Position numbers and translations under genes: made by a program. From positions 88,721 to 152,720 of the forward strand of contig NZ_JNZS01000014.1 of assembly GCF_000718515.1 (NCBI RefSeq): a DNA stretch of 64,000 bases. Reading direction: 5' to 3'. Positions 51,201 through 57,879 of the stretch are shown here, piece after piece (the stretch's first letter is position 1; every line of letters begins with the position of its first letter). The stretch comes from Micromonospora parva (lineage in GTDB: Bacteria > Actinomycetota > Actinomycetes > Mycobacteriales > Micromonosporaceae). The notes beneath the pieces were generated by a model. It did not search any database. It was not told the origin of the DNA and saw nothing but the letters and a program-made list of their open reading frames with translations.

Positions 51201-51664
51201 GGGTCGGGCTCGCCGTTCTGCGGACCGGGCAGGTCGAGGGACAACTCCGCGCCGAAGATGGTCGGCAGGCCCAGCGTGCGGGCCGCCTCGGCGAAGCGGA
51301 CCACCCCGTAGAAGCCGTCGTGGTCGGTGACGGCGAGCGCGGTGAGCCCCAGCCGGGCCGCCTCCTCGGCCAACTCCTCCGGGTGACTGGCGCCGTCGAG
51401 GAAGCTGAAGTTGGTGTGCGCGTGCAGCTCCGCGTAGGGCACCACGCCGTCGGGGCGGGTCAGCTCCGGCGGCTGGTACTGCTCACGGCGGCGGCTCCAG
51501 GCCGGGGAGTCACCACCATCGGCGTCCACGGCGAGCGGGTCCACCACGTGCAGGTGCCGCTCACCTCTGCTCCCGCGGTTGCCACCCGCTCGGGTGTCAC
51601 CGGCCCGGCCGGAGAGCACGCGCTCCAGCTCCGACCAGGGCATCTTCGGGTTGTGAAAGCTCAT
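48281..51664 (-). CDS. dnaE2: Error-prone DNA polymerase DnaE2
   Basis: An 1127 aa C-family polymerase used for damage-induced mutagenesis with ImuA' and ImuB. The PHP domain has YAELHAHTNFSFLDGASHPE and VTDHDGFYGVVRFAEAA; the palm has PDIDVDIESDRREEVIQHVY and GRGSAANSAVCYALRITNVD; HHH and OB parts follow (GGIVTHRQRPATAGGVTFLN near the end). The ATG at 51664 gives MSFHNPKMPWSELERVL, the common N-terminus, behind GGAGCGG; an in-frame GTG at 51742 would add 26 residues. It is the last gene of the SOS mutasome operon, about 225 bp after imuB, with a 36 bp palindrome in the gap. Confidence 0.95.
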   Translation of the reverse strand: MSFHNPKMPWSELERVLSGRAGDTRAGGNRGSRGERHLHVVDPLAVDADGGDSPAWSRRREQYQPPELTRPDGVVPYAELHAHTNFSFLDGASHPEELAEEAARLGLTALAVTDHDGFYGVVRFAEAARTLGLPTIFGAELSLDLPGPQNGEPDPQGAHLLVLAHGHEGYARLATTIARAQLRGGEKGRPVYGELEEVAAELKDHVLVLTGCRKGHVPGALLTEGVDAAARELDRLTALFGAETVAVELTDHGHPVDADRNDALAELAAAAGLPTVASNNVHYASPGRRRLATTVAAVRARRSLDEIDGWLPAAATAHLRSGAEMAARFAAYPGAVARAAEFGAELAFDLQLVAPQLPAYPVPPGHTEMSWLRKLTADGAHERYGPPQAHPAAYAQLDHELNMIEELGFPGYFLVVYDIVRFCRDQDIYCQGRGSAANSAVCYALRITNVDAVRHRLLFERFLAPERDGPPDIDVDIESDRREEVIQHVYTRYGREHAAQVANVISYRPRSAVRDVAKAFGYSPGQQDAWSKQIDRWGSVATVDVENIPEQVVEYANELQTFPRHLGIHSGGMVICDRPVIEVCPVEWGRMPGRSVLQWDKDDCAAVGLVKFDLLGLGMLSALHYGYDMIGESLDLGDMTLDDPEVYDMLCRADSVGVFQVESRAQMATLPRLKPREFYDLVVEVALIRPGPIQGGSVHPFIRRKNGQEPVTFAHPLMRNALEKTLGVPLFQEQLMQLAIDLAGFDAAEADQLRRAMGAKRSVERMTRIAERLYAGMAERGITGELADDVYRKLTAFASYGFPESHAMSFAYLVYASSWLKRYHPAPFLAALLNAQPMGFYSPQTLVDDARRHGVEVRRPDINASGAKAVLESTPDTRWGSGPGEPPHAWGLGGPAVRLGLSSVRTLGADVAERIEAERVAGGPYRDMPDLARRLGLTAAQLEALATADAFACFGLTRREALWAAGAAAQDRPGRLPGTVTGAAAPTLPGMEAVDRLVADVWATGLSPESHPARFIRGQLDVLGAVPIARLGRVEPGQRIRVGGIVTHRQRPATAGGVTFLNLEDETGMLNVTCSPGLWQRYRRVARTSAALVVRGRLQRHEGVTNLVADRLDAIEPPVSPASRDFR

Positions 51665-51784
51665 CCGGCCGCTCCGGCCGCGCTGCTCGGCCCGGTACTG
51701 CTCGGCCGAGGGACGCTGGGCGACCGGGTCGACGACGGACACGACGGCGGTCGCCCCGCCGGCGGCGAGAGGTGCGATGAGCGT

Positions 51785-51820
51785 GATGACTCACCGGCAT
51801 CTTGATGCCGGTGAGTCATC
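51785..51820. repeat. 36 bp perfect palindrome between imuB and dnaE2
   Basis: GATGACTCACCGGCATC (51785-51801), TT, GATGCCGGTGAGTCATC (51804-51820): 17 perfectly complementary bases on each side. Beyond these, five of the next six bases also pair (GAGCGT with ATGCTC). There is no T-run. It could be an operator for a dimeric regulator or a very stable RNA hairpin that tunes dnaE2 relative to imuB. Confidence 0.85.
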
Positions 51821-51889
51821 ATGCTCATCAGGACGTCTGTTCCCCGGCCAGCGCGGAGCCAGCCGACGCCGGGCAGGGATCGACCTGAC

Positions 51890-53482
51890 TCAGTCATAGA
51901 TCGCCTCCACCAACCACTGCCCCGACTCCACGGCCAGCAGCAGGGCAGCACCGTCGGCCAGGCTGACCTGGAACCGGGCCCGGCGGCGGGCCTCGGCCGG
52001 CGCCCACCAGCGCTCGTCCACCGGCCACGGCCCGGCCCAACCCACGATCTCCGCTGGCTGACCGGTGCCGACCACCAGTCGGGCGGGCGCGGCGCTCACC
52101 GCCAACCGCGCGCTGATCACCACCGGCTCGCCAGCGGCGTCGTGCACGGTCGCGGCGAGCGGACTGGGCAGCACCACGGCGGGCGCGGGCGGCGGCAGCC
52201 GGCCCGGCCACGGCGGGGTGCCCTCACCAGCCCTCGCGCCGGCCGGCGGGCCGGGCCGGGCCGGGAGTCGTTCGTCGCCCCACGGCACCAGTCGCACCTG
52301 GTCGGCCGGGGAACGCCCACCACCGAGCACCGCGGTGACCACCGCTTCCGGGCCGAGGATGCCCTGCACCCGGCTCAGCGCCCGGTGCGCGCGTTCCCGC
52401 TCCTCGCCGGTCTCCCCCCAGAGGCCGGCCTGCAGACCGGCCTGGGCGATCACCCCGTCCGGGACCAGTCGCAGCCGGATGATGCCGGCGGTCGGTCGGG
52501 CCGCGCGGGCACCGGCACGACCGTTGCTGCCGGAGAGCCACCCGTCGAGCTGCCAGCGCACCCGGTCGGCGATGGCCGCGGCGGTGAGCAGGCCATCGTG
52601 CCGCCACACCCGGTGCAGCTCCTGCCCGTGCTCGGTGACCGCCTCGATGCCGAGCCGGGTGCAGGCCAGCCCGTGCCCGGCCAGCCGCTCGTGCAGCTGC
52701 TCGGCCAACGCCCGGGCCACGAACGCCGCCGCGTCGACCCGGTCGATCGGCTCGTCGTGCTCCGAGGTCACCGTCAGGTCGGCCGGCGGCTGTCGGACGG
52801 CGAGTGGGCGGTGGTCCCGCCCGGCGGCCAGCCGATGGGCCAGCGCACCGTCGAACCCGAACCGGGCCAGCACGTCGCCGGCCGGCAGCGCGGCGAAGTC
52901 GCCGAGGGTACGCACCCCCAGCCGGCGCAGCAGGTCGGCCAGCGCCGACCGGCCGAGCGCCTCGACCGGCAACCCGGCCAGGAACTCCGGTGTCCCGCCC
53001 GGGGTCACCACCCGGCCGGCGCGAGCGGCCAACCCGGCCGCGAACACCCCGTCGGCGATGCCGACCTGGCTCTCCACCAGGCAGGACTGGGCCACGTGTT
53101 CGATGATCCGCTCGGCGGCGGCCTCCTCGCCGCCGAGGTAACGGCTCGGCCCCCGGGCGGCCACCGCGCAGGCGCCCGGACGGACCACCTCGACGCCGGC
53201 CACCAGTTCCTCCACCGCGGCGACCACCGGCTCGAACGCCCGGGCGTCCCGACCCGGGTCGTACTCCACGACGGTGAGTTGGGGGCAGCGGCCCTGCGCC
53301 TCCCGTTTGCGCAGGCCCCGACGCACCCCCTCGGCGCGGGCCCGCTCGGAGCAGGCGACCACCCGGTTGGCGTGCAGCACGGCGACCGGGCCGGTCGCCG
53401 GCACCCCGTCGACGATCTCGGCGGCGAGCACCGGCCAGTCCGGGCACCACAGCAGCAGGGTCCGTGCCGGCGCGCCGGTCAT
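51890..53482 (-). CDS. imuB: ImuB, catalytically inactive Y-family polymerase homologue
   Basis: A 530 aa Y-family-like protein that serves as the hub of the mutasome, bridging the beta clamp, ImuA' and DnaE2. It starts MTGAPARTLLLWCPDWPVLA: where active polymerases have DMDAFF it has CPDWPV, so the first metal site is lost. GACAVAARGPSRYLGGEEA replaces the second acidic motif. RLGVRTLGDFAALPAGDV is the helix-hairpin-helix part. The ATG overlaps the imuA' stop (ATGA). The C-terminal about 130 residues are Pro-rich and then folded, consistent with interaction regions. Confidence 0.92.
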   Translation of the reverse strand: MTGAPARTLLLWCPDWPVLAAEIVDGVPATGPVAVLHANRVVACSERARAEGVRRGLRKREAQGRCPQLTVVEYDPGRDARAFEPVVAAVEELVAGVEVVRPGACAVAARGPSRYLGGEEAAAERIIEHVAQSCLVESQVGIADGVFAAGLAARAGRVVTPGGTPEFLAGLPVEALGRSALADLLRRLGVRTLGDFAALPAGDVLARFGFDGALAHRLAAGRDHRPLAVRQPPADLTVTSEHDEPIDRVDAAAFVARALAEQLHERLAGHGLACTRLGIEAVTEHGQELHRVWRHDGLLTAAAIADRVRWQLDGWLSGSNGRAGARAARPTAGIIRLRLVPDGVIAQAGLQAGLWGETGEERERAHRALSRVQGILGPEAVVTAVLGGGRSPADQVRLVPWGDERLPARPGPPAGARAGEGTPPWPGRLPPPAPAVVLPSPLAATVHDAAGEPVVISARLAVSAAPARLVVGTGQPAEIVGWAGPWPVDERWWAPAEARRRARFQVSLADGAALLLAVESGQWLVEAIYD

Positions 53483-54204
53483 CCCCGACCGACCAGGGCG
53501 AGCGGCGCGGCCGACCGGCCCACGGGCGACGGCGGCGTACGAGGGATCACCCGGGTCAACTCGTCGCCCGGCAGCCAGACCTTGATCTCCTTGGGTCGGG
53601 CGGCCGCCCCGCGCCCGCGCGCCGAGACGGTGATCTCCCGGCGGCGCAACCGCCCCCGGCCCAGCCCGAGCCCCTCCCAGACACCACGGACCACCTGCAA
53701 CGTCACGTCCGCGCCGTCCCACCGGCCGTACGGGACGAGCACACTGCCGCGCTGCCGGGCCCGGGCGGCCAACCGGGTGGCGACCGAGGCGGAGACCGTC
53801 GCCGGCACTGTGGTGACCACGACGTCCACCCCGTCGATCAGCGCGGCCACGACGGTGGCCCACTCCGGGCCGGGGTTCGGCACCAGGGCCAACCGGTCCA
53901 GGGCGATGCCCAGCTCAGCGGCCGCGCCCGCGCCGAACGTCGGCACCCCGACCACGGCACACCACGAGCCGGCCCGGGACGCCGCGGCGAGCAGGGCCAA
54001 CATCAGTGAGGTGCCGCCGCTGCGGCTGGGCTGGCCGGCGGCGACCGCGATGGTGCTGCCCCGGCGCAGGCCCCGGTTGGGCAGCAGACCGGTCAACTCG
54101 GGCACCACCGGCAGCACCCGGTGGCCACCGACCGGGTCGGGTGCGCTCGCCGGGCGCACCAGATCGGCCAGCGCGGCGGAACCGACCACCATGCGGCCCG
54201 CCAT
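53479..54204 (-). CDS. imuA': ImuA' (RecA-like mutasome accessory protein)
   Basis: A 241 aa RecA-fold protein of the actinobacterial ImuA' type. It starts MAGRMVVGSAALADLVRPAS; the region GSTIAVAAGQPSRSGGTSLM is where RecA has its P-loop, but no GxxxxGK[ST] motif is intact, so ATP binding is doubtful. VDVVVTTVPATVSASVATRL and VLVPYGRWDGADVTLQVVRG follow. ATG at 54204 is chosen for the GGGGGAG ribosome site; an upstream in-frame start is possible. It sits between the HEPN-type gene and imuB in the SOS operon. It helps assemble ImuB and DnaE2 (known for mycobacterial homologues). Confidence 0.85.
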   Translation of the reverse strand: MAGRMVVGSAALADLVRPASAPDPVGGHRVLPVVPELTGLLPNRGLRRGSTIAVAAGQPSRSGGTSLMLALLAAASRAGSWCAVVGVPTFGAGAAAELGIALDRLALVPNPGPEWATVVAALIDGVDVVVTTVPATVSASVATRLAARARQRGSVLVPYGRWDGADVTLQVVRGVWEGLGLGRGRLRRREITVSARGRGAAARPKEIKVWLPGDELTRVIPRTPPSPVGRSAAPLALVGRG

Positions 54205-54253
54205 TGGACCAACTCCCCCGTCGTTGCTGTGGATCAGATCAGGACCGGCACGC

Positions 54254-54300
54254 CGTGCCACCGGCCGCCCGGCTCCCCCCGCAGGGCGGCCGGTGGCACG
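54254..54300. terminator. Perfect 17 bp hairpin after the SAV_6107-type gene
   Basis: CGTGCCACCGGCCGCCC (54254-54270) and GGGCGGCCGGTGGCACG (54284-54300) with a 13 nt loop. It begins 6 nt after the SAV_6107-type stop, on the path to imuA'. With no T-run and no promoter seen before imuA', it may act as a partial terminator or an mRNA-processing or stability element rather than a full stop. Confidence 0.6.
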
Positions 54301-54306
54301 ACGGGA

Positions 54307-54756
54307 TCAGGCGGCGAGGCCGTCCAGAGCCGGTTGGTGGGCCACGCCGAGCGCGGCTTCCACCACCGTGACGAACTGTTCGGCAGCGCGGAGCAGATCG
54401 TCGGCCTCCCGGGCGCTGACCACCCGGGGGATGCCGGCCTCGGCGGCGGCACGCTTGCTGGCCCCCGCTGCGAAGAACCGGGACCACTCGTCGAGCTCTG
54501 GAGCGACCGCGCAGAGGAGGACCCAGACGCTGGTGATCCGGTTGCGCCGACTCGGCGCGGGCCGGGCCCGGGCGGCGAGCAGGGCCGCCGCCGCGCGCAG
54601 GGCGGCCAGGTGGGCAGCCGCGTAGCGCAGGCCGTCAGGTCGGGTCTGGCCGGCCTCGACCAGCCCACGGCGGGCCAACATGAGGAGCTGGGCGGGGGTG
54701 CGATGCGGCAGCACGTGTGCCGGCACCGTCGGTGCCTGAGCCGGGTTGGTCGGCAT
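54307..54756 (-). CDS. SAV_6107-family HEPN-like protein, first gene of the SOS operon
   Basis: A 149 aa helical protein. It starts MPTNPAQAPTVPAHVLPHRT and contains LAALRAAAALLAARARP, NRITSVWVLLCAVAPELDEW and AREADDLLRAAEQFVTVVEA. The order and spacing match actinobacterial proteins labelled SAV_6107 family HEPN domain-containing, usually encoded next to imuA'-imuB-dnaE2. HEPN proteins are often RNases, but the RxxxxH catalytic motif is not obvious here. ATG at 54756 follows GGAGGAGAG. Paired LexA boxes about 300 bp upstream suggest DNA-damage induction. Confidence 0.78.
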   Translation of the reverse strand: MPTNPAQAPTVPAHVLPHRTPAQLLMLARRGLVEAGQTRPDGLRYAAAHLAALRAAAALLAARARPAPSRRNRITSVWVLLCAVAPELDEWSRFFAAGASKRAAAEAGIPRVVSAREADDLLRAAEQFVTVVEAALGVAHQPALDGLAA

Positions 54757-54858
54757 GGGTGTCTCTCCTCCACGTGGCCGAGACGTCACTGCGGCGGCTG
54801 CTGCCACCGACGAGACGCCGAGGTCGGGGTGGTGCGGAGGAAGACGCACCGGGTGTGG

Positions 54859-54899
54859 CCGGCCGGGTGTGGATGCTTCCCCACACCACACCCGGCCGG
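54859..54899. repeat. Perfect 14 bp hairpin in the SOS operon leader
   Basis: CCGGCCGGGTGTGG (54859-54872) and CCACACCCGGCCGG (54886-54899), 13 nt loop. An extra GGGTGTGGCC precedes the left arm (54851-54860), giving an alternative pairing register. It lies in the long leader between the LexA boxes and the SAV_6107-type start. Confidence 0.7.
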
Positions 54900-55060
54900 C
54901 GGACCGGCGGGTGCGTCGCCCGCCGCCCGGGGGTCGTGGGCGGCGGACGACGCTCCTGCCTGTTGGGACCAGGCTCGCGACTGCCCGGAAACCCAGGTGC
55001 GGCCCGCGGAGCCGCACCGCCCGGAGGTGGCGCCGCGAAACGCCGCGCTCCGGCTGGTTG

Positions 55061-55072
55061 GAACGGGCGTTC
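55061..55072. promoter_or_regulatory. LexA (SOS) box 1
   Basis: GAACGGGCGTTC, a perfect GAAC-N4-GTTC palindrome extended to CGAACGCCCGTTCC on the minus strand. Matches the actinobacterial LexA box core. Confidence 0.85.
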
Positions 55073-55081
55073 GAGGCAATC

Positions 55082-55093
55082 GAACACTCGTTC
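55082..55093. promoter_or_regulatory. LexA (SOS) box 2
   Basis: GAACACTCGTTC, again GAAC-N4-GTTC, flanked as TCGAACACTCGTTCTA. Its centre is 21 bp from that of box 1, two helical turns, so two LexA dimers would sit on the same face. Confidence 0.85.
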
Positions 55094-55108
55094 TAACTAC
55101 TGCTGACA

Positions 55109-55136
55109 GTACACCTCCCCTCCGACGAAAATGCAA
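55109..55136 (-). promoter_or_regulatory. Candidate promoter of the SAV_6107-imuA'-imuB-dnaE2 operon
   Basis: TTGCAT (55136-55131), 16 nt, TGTACT (55114-55109) on the minus strand. Transcription would start near 55102, directly before both LexA boxes, leaving a leader of about 345 nt. Proposed from sequence only. Confidence 0.5.
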
Positions 55137-55200
55137 CGTGTGACGCGCTGAGCGTGCCGGCCGGATGAACCCACCCCGGCGAACCGGGAAGAATGACGAC

Positions 55201-55689
55201 ATGCAGCCACACCCGAACGTACGAGCGGTGCAGGACGCGCTCACCGCCGCCGGCACGCGCGACGGCACCGGCGAGCCCAGCCTGGTCCGTCTGCTGCCCG
55301 ACGCGGTGCACACCGCCGCGGCGGCCGCCGAGGCGCTCGACGTCGAGGTCGGTCAGATCGCCAACTCCCTGATCTTCGACGCGGACGACACGCCGCTGCT
55401 CGTGCTCACCTCCGGCGCGCACCGGGTCGACACCGCCGGCCTGGCGGCATCGATCGGCGTCACCCGGCTGCGCCGGGCCACCCCGGAGTTCGTCCGGACC
55501 CACACCGGACAGCCGATCGGCGGGGTCGCCCCCCTCGGGCACCCGCACCCGCTGCGCACCCTGGTGGACACGGCGCTGGCGGCGTACCCGGAGATCTGGG
55601 CCGCGGGTGGCGTACCCCAGGCGGTCTTTCCGACCACCTACACCGAACTGCTGCGGGTCACCGCCGGCACCCCGGCCGAGGTGGCGTGA
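55201..55689 (+). CDS. YbaK/aminoacyl-tRNA deacylase domain protein
   Basis: A 162 aa protein of the YbaK/EbsC/ProX-like editing family, which deacylates mischarged tRNA (Cys- or Ala-tRNAPro in known members). It shows VGQIANSLIFDADDTPLLVL, LTSGAHRVDTAGLAASIG, HTGQPIGGVAPLGHPHPLRT and AAGGVPQAVFPTTYTELLRV, the conserved family blocks; the GGVAPLGH loop lies at the active site. ATG at 55201 is preferred (GGGAAG ribosome site) over an ATG 36 bp upstream. The stop overlaps the CrtA-like gene by 4 bp, so it may be co-transcribed with the carotenoid set. Confidence 0.87.
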   Translation: MQPHPNVRAVQDALTAAGTRDGTGEPSLVRLLPDAVHTAAAAAEALDVEVGQIANSLIFDADDTPLLVLTSGAHRVDTAGLAASIGVTRLRRATPEFVRTHTGQPIGGVAPLGHPHPLRTLVDTALAAYPEIWAAGGVPQAVFPTTYTELLRVTAGTPAEVA

Positions 55690-56456
55690 GCGAGCGGAGC
55701 GTGCTGACCAACCAGTCCGGCAGCGCGGTCCCGGAGCTGGTCACGCTGCACGTGTGGCGGACCTCCCGCGGCGCGCTGCCCCGGGCGCTGACCCGGATGG
55801 CGCTGGACCCACGCCGGCTGCGCGCCCTCCCGGGCGCCCGGTTCGGCAAGCTGCTGGGCACCGGGACCGGCACCGACTTCGGGCCGAGGGACGCCGACCT
55901 GACCCGGTGGGCGGCGCTGACCGTCTGGGACTCCCCCGCCGCGGCGGCCGACTTCGACGACTCGTCGGTCGGACGGGCCTGGGCACGCATCGCCCACGCC
56001 CAGGCCCGGATCGACCTGCGCCCACTGACCAGCCGGGGCGAGTGGTCCGGCCAGCGGCCCTTCGGTGACCCGTCGGGCGGCCGGGTCACCGGCCCGGTGC
56101 TGGCACTGACCCGGGCCCGGCTGCGGGCCCGCCGGGCCGCCACCTTCTGGCGGGCGATCCCACCGGTGGCCGCCGCCCTGCGCGACGCGCCCGGGCTGCT
56201 GGCCCGGTTCGGGGTCGGCGAGGCACCGTTGGGCTGGCAGGGCACGGTGAGCGTGTGGCGCGACCCGACGGACCTGGTGGCGTTCGCGTACCGTCACCCG
56301 GAGCATCGGGCGGCGATCATGCGAACCCCCACCGCGGGCTGGTACGCCGAGGAGCTGTTCGCCCGGTTCGAGGTGCGCGACGTGGTCGGCGACCGGTCGG
56401 TGCTCGGGTGGGCCGCCGATGGTGGCCCGGAAACGGTGAAGGGTGGACGGGCATGA
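55686..56456 (+). CDS. CrtA-like (spheroidene monooxygenase family) protein
   Basis: A 256 aa protein resembling CrtA, which oxygenates acyclic carotenoids at C-2. Matching features are ALPGARFGKLLGTGTGTDFG, DADLTRWAALTVWDSPAAAA, ARLRARRAATFWRAIPPVAA and the C-terminal YRHPEHRAAIMRTPTAGWYA with EELFARFEV. The GTG overlaps the deacylase stop (GTGA) and its own stop overlaps the GNAT gene. Its context next to CruF- and CrtI-type genes supports a carotenoid substrate, although CrtA-like proteins also occur elsewhere. The exact reaction is inferred. Confidence 0.78.
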   Translation: MSERSVLTNQSGSAVPELVTLHVWRTSRGALPRALTRMALDPRRLRALPGARFGKLLGTGTGTDFGPRDADLTRWAALTVWDSPAAAADFDDSSVGRAWARIAHAQARIDLRPLTSRGEWSGQRPFGDPSGGRVTGPVLALTRARLRARRAATFWRAIPPVAAALRDAPGLLARFGVGEAPLGWQGTVSVWRDPTDLVAFAYRHPEHRAAIMRTPTAGWYAEELFARFEVRDVVGDRSVLGWAADGGPETVKGGRA

Positions 56457-57004
56457 GGTTGGTGCGCTGGACGCCGGACGATCTCGTCCGGCGGCTGGAC
56501 GACGTGGTGGCCGTCTACGGCGAGGCGATGGGATACCGCACCGACCTGCTGGAGGCCCGGCGCGGTTACATCGCCACCCACGTTCGCCGGCCGGGTTTCC
56601 GGGCGGTCGCCAGCCTGACCAGCGAGGGGCACCTCGCCGGCTTCGGCTACGGCTATCTGGGCGCCTCCGGTCAGTGGTGGCACGACCAGGTGCACCGCGC
56701 GCTGGACGCCCCGACCCGTACGCGCTGGCTCACCCACTGCTTCGAGGTGGTCGAGCTGCACGTCCGGCCACCGGCGCAGGGGCACGGCCTGGGCACCGGT
56801 CAGCTGCGCGCCCTGCTCGGCATGGCGGAGGGCGACACCACGCTGCTGTCCACCCCGGAGGCTGACGAGCAGACCTCGCGGGCCTGGCGGCTGTACCGAC
56901 GGTTCGGCTTCGTCGACGTGCTGCGCGACTTCCACTTCCCCGGCGACGAGCGGCCGTTCGGTGTGCTCGGTCGGGATCTGCCGCTCGACCCGCCGGCGTC
57001 ATGA
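56453..57004 (+). CDS. GNAT-family N-acetyltransferase
   Basis: A 183 aa acyltransferase-fold protein. It starts MRLVRWTPDDLVRRLDDVVA; the acyl-CoA-binding motif A appears as VVELHVRPPAQGHGLGTGQL (Q/RxxGxG/A pattern), and the end contains WRLYRRFGFVDVLRDFHFPG. Substrate unknown. It overlaps the CrtA-like gene (ATGA) and the CruF-like gene, so it is inside the carotenoid operon. That could mean it acylates a carotenoid glycoside, but GNAT enzymes usually act on amines, so it may simply be a passenger. Confidence 0.85.
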   Translation: MRLVRWTPDDLVRRLDDVVAVYGEAMGYRTDLLEARRGYIATHVRRPGFRAVASLTSEGHLAGFGYGYLGASGQWWHDQVHRALDAPTRTRWLTHCFEVVELHVRPPAQGHGLGTGQLRALLGMAEGDTTLLSTPEADEQTSRAWRLYRRFGFVDVLRDFHFPGDERPFGVLGRDLPLDPPAS

Positions 57005-57879
57005 CCCGACGGATCTCCTGGACACTGCTCGCCGTCCTGGTGCTCGCCCAGATCTGCTACCCGCTCACCACCGGCGACACCCGGGCCGGGCTCACCGTGG
57101 CCACCGTCGTCCTCGGCTGGCTGCTCTCGGTCGGCCACGCGCTGCTCAGCCGGGGCCCACGGGTGGCGGCGGCGCTGGTCGCGGTGGCCACCGGCGGCGG
57201 GTTCGCGATCGAGGCGATCGGGGTGGCCACCGGCGTGCCGTTCGGCAGCTACGACTACTCCGGGGAGCTGGGCCCCAAGCTGGCCGGGGTGCCACTGATC
57301 ATTCCGCTGGCCTGGACCTGGATGGCCTGGCCGGCGTGGCTGGCAGCGGTCCGACTGACCGGCGGCAACGCCGCGACGGCCGACGGCGGCGCACTGACCG
57401 CCGGCGGCAGCGGGTCGACGGTGGGGCGGTGGGTGGGGCGGATCGCGCTGGCCACTGTGGGGCTGGCCGCCTGGGACCTCTTCCTGGACCCGCAGATGGT
57501 GGCCGAGGGCTACTGGGTCTGGCGCGACGCCACCCCGGCGTTGCCCGGCCTGGCCGGCATCCCGGTCAGCAACTACCTGGGCTGGCTGCTCTTCGCGGTG
57601 CTGATGATGAGCGCGCTGCGCCCGCTGGCCGGCCGGGCCGTCGAACACACCGACCGGCGGGACCACCCGATGGTCGCGCTGTACCTGTGGACGTACTTCT
57701 CCAGCATCCTGGCCCACGCGGTCTTCCTCGACCTGCCCGCCTCGGCGCTGTGGGGCGCCGCCGGCATGGCGGTGACCGCCGTGCCGCTGGCGGTGACCCT
57801 GCTGCGCGACCGCCGGAGCCGCGCCGCGGACCGGGAGGACCACGAGCCGCGCCGCGCCGGCGTCGACGCCAACCGATGA
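57001..57879 (+). CDS. CruF-type carotenoid hydratase (carotenoid biosynthesis membrane protein)
   Basis: A 292 aa protein with about seven hydrophobic segments, of the Caroten_synth family (CruF, bisanhydrobacterioruberin hydratase). These enzymes add water across terminal psi-end double bonds (C-1',2'). Family patterns include IEAIGVATGVPFGSYDYSGE, GVPLIIPLAWTWMAWPAWLA, GLAAWDLFLDPQMVAEGYWV and IPVSNYLGWLLFAVLMM. The acidic and aromatic residues in DLFLDPQM and SYDYS are likely active-site elements. The ATG overlaps both neighbours by 4 bp. Confidence 0.85.
   Translation: MTRRISWTLLAVLVLAQICYPLTTGDTRAGLTVATVVLGWLLSVGHALLSRGPRVAAALVAVATGGGFAIEAIGVATGVPFGSYDYSGELGPKLAGVPLIIPLAWTWMAWPAWLAAVRLTGGNAATADGGALTAGGSGSTVGRWVGRIALATVGLAAWDLFLDPQMVAEGYWVWRDATPALPGLAGIPVSNYLGWLLFAVLMMSALRPLAGRAVEHTDRRDHPMVALYLWTYFSSILAHAVFLDLPASALWGAAGMAVTAVPLAVTLLRDRRSRAADREDHEPRRAGVDANR

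Noticed and set aside
55165..55200. Upstream ATG for the YbaK-type gene at 55165.
   Set aside because: ATG at 55201 has the better ribosome site and gives the usual family start; not excluded.
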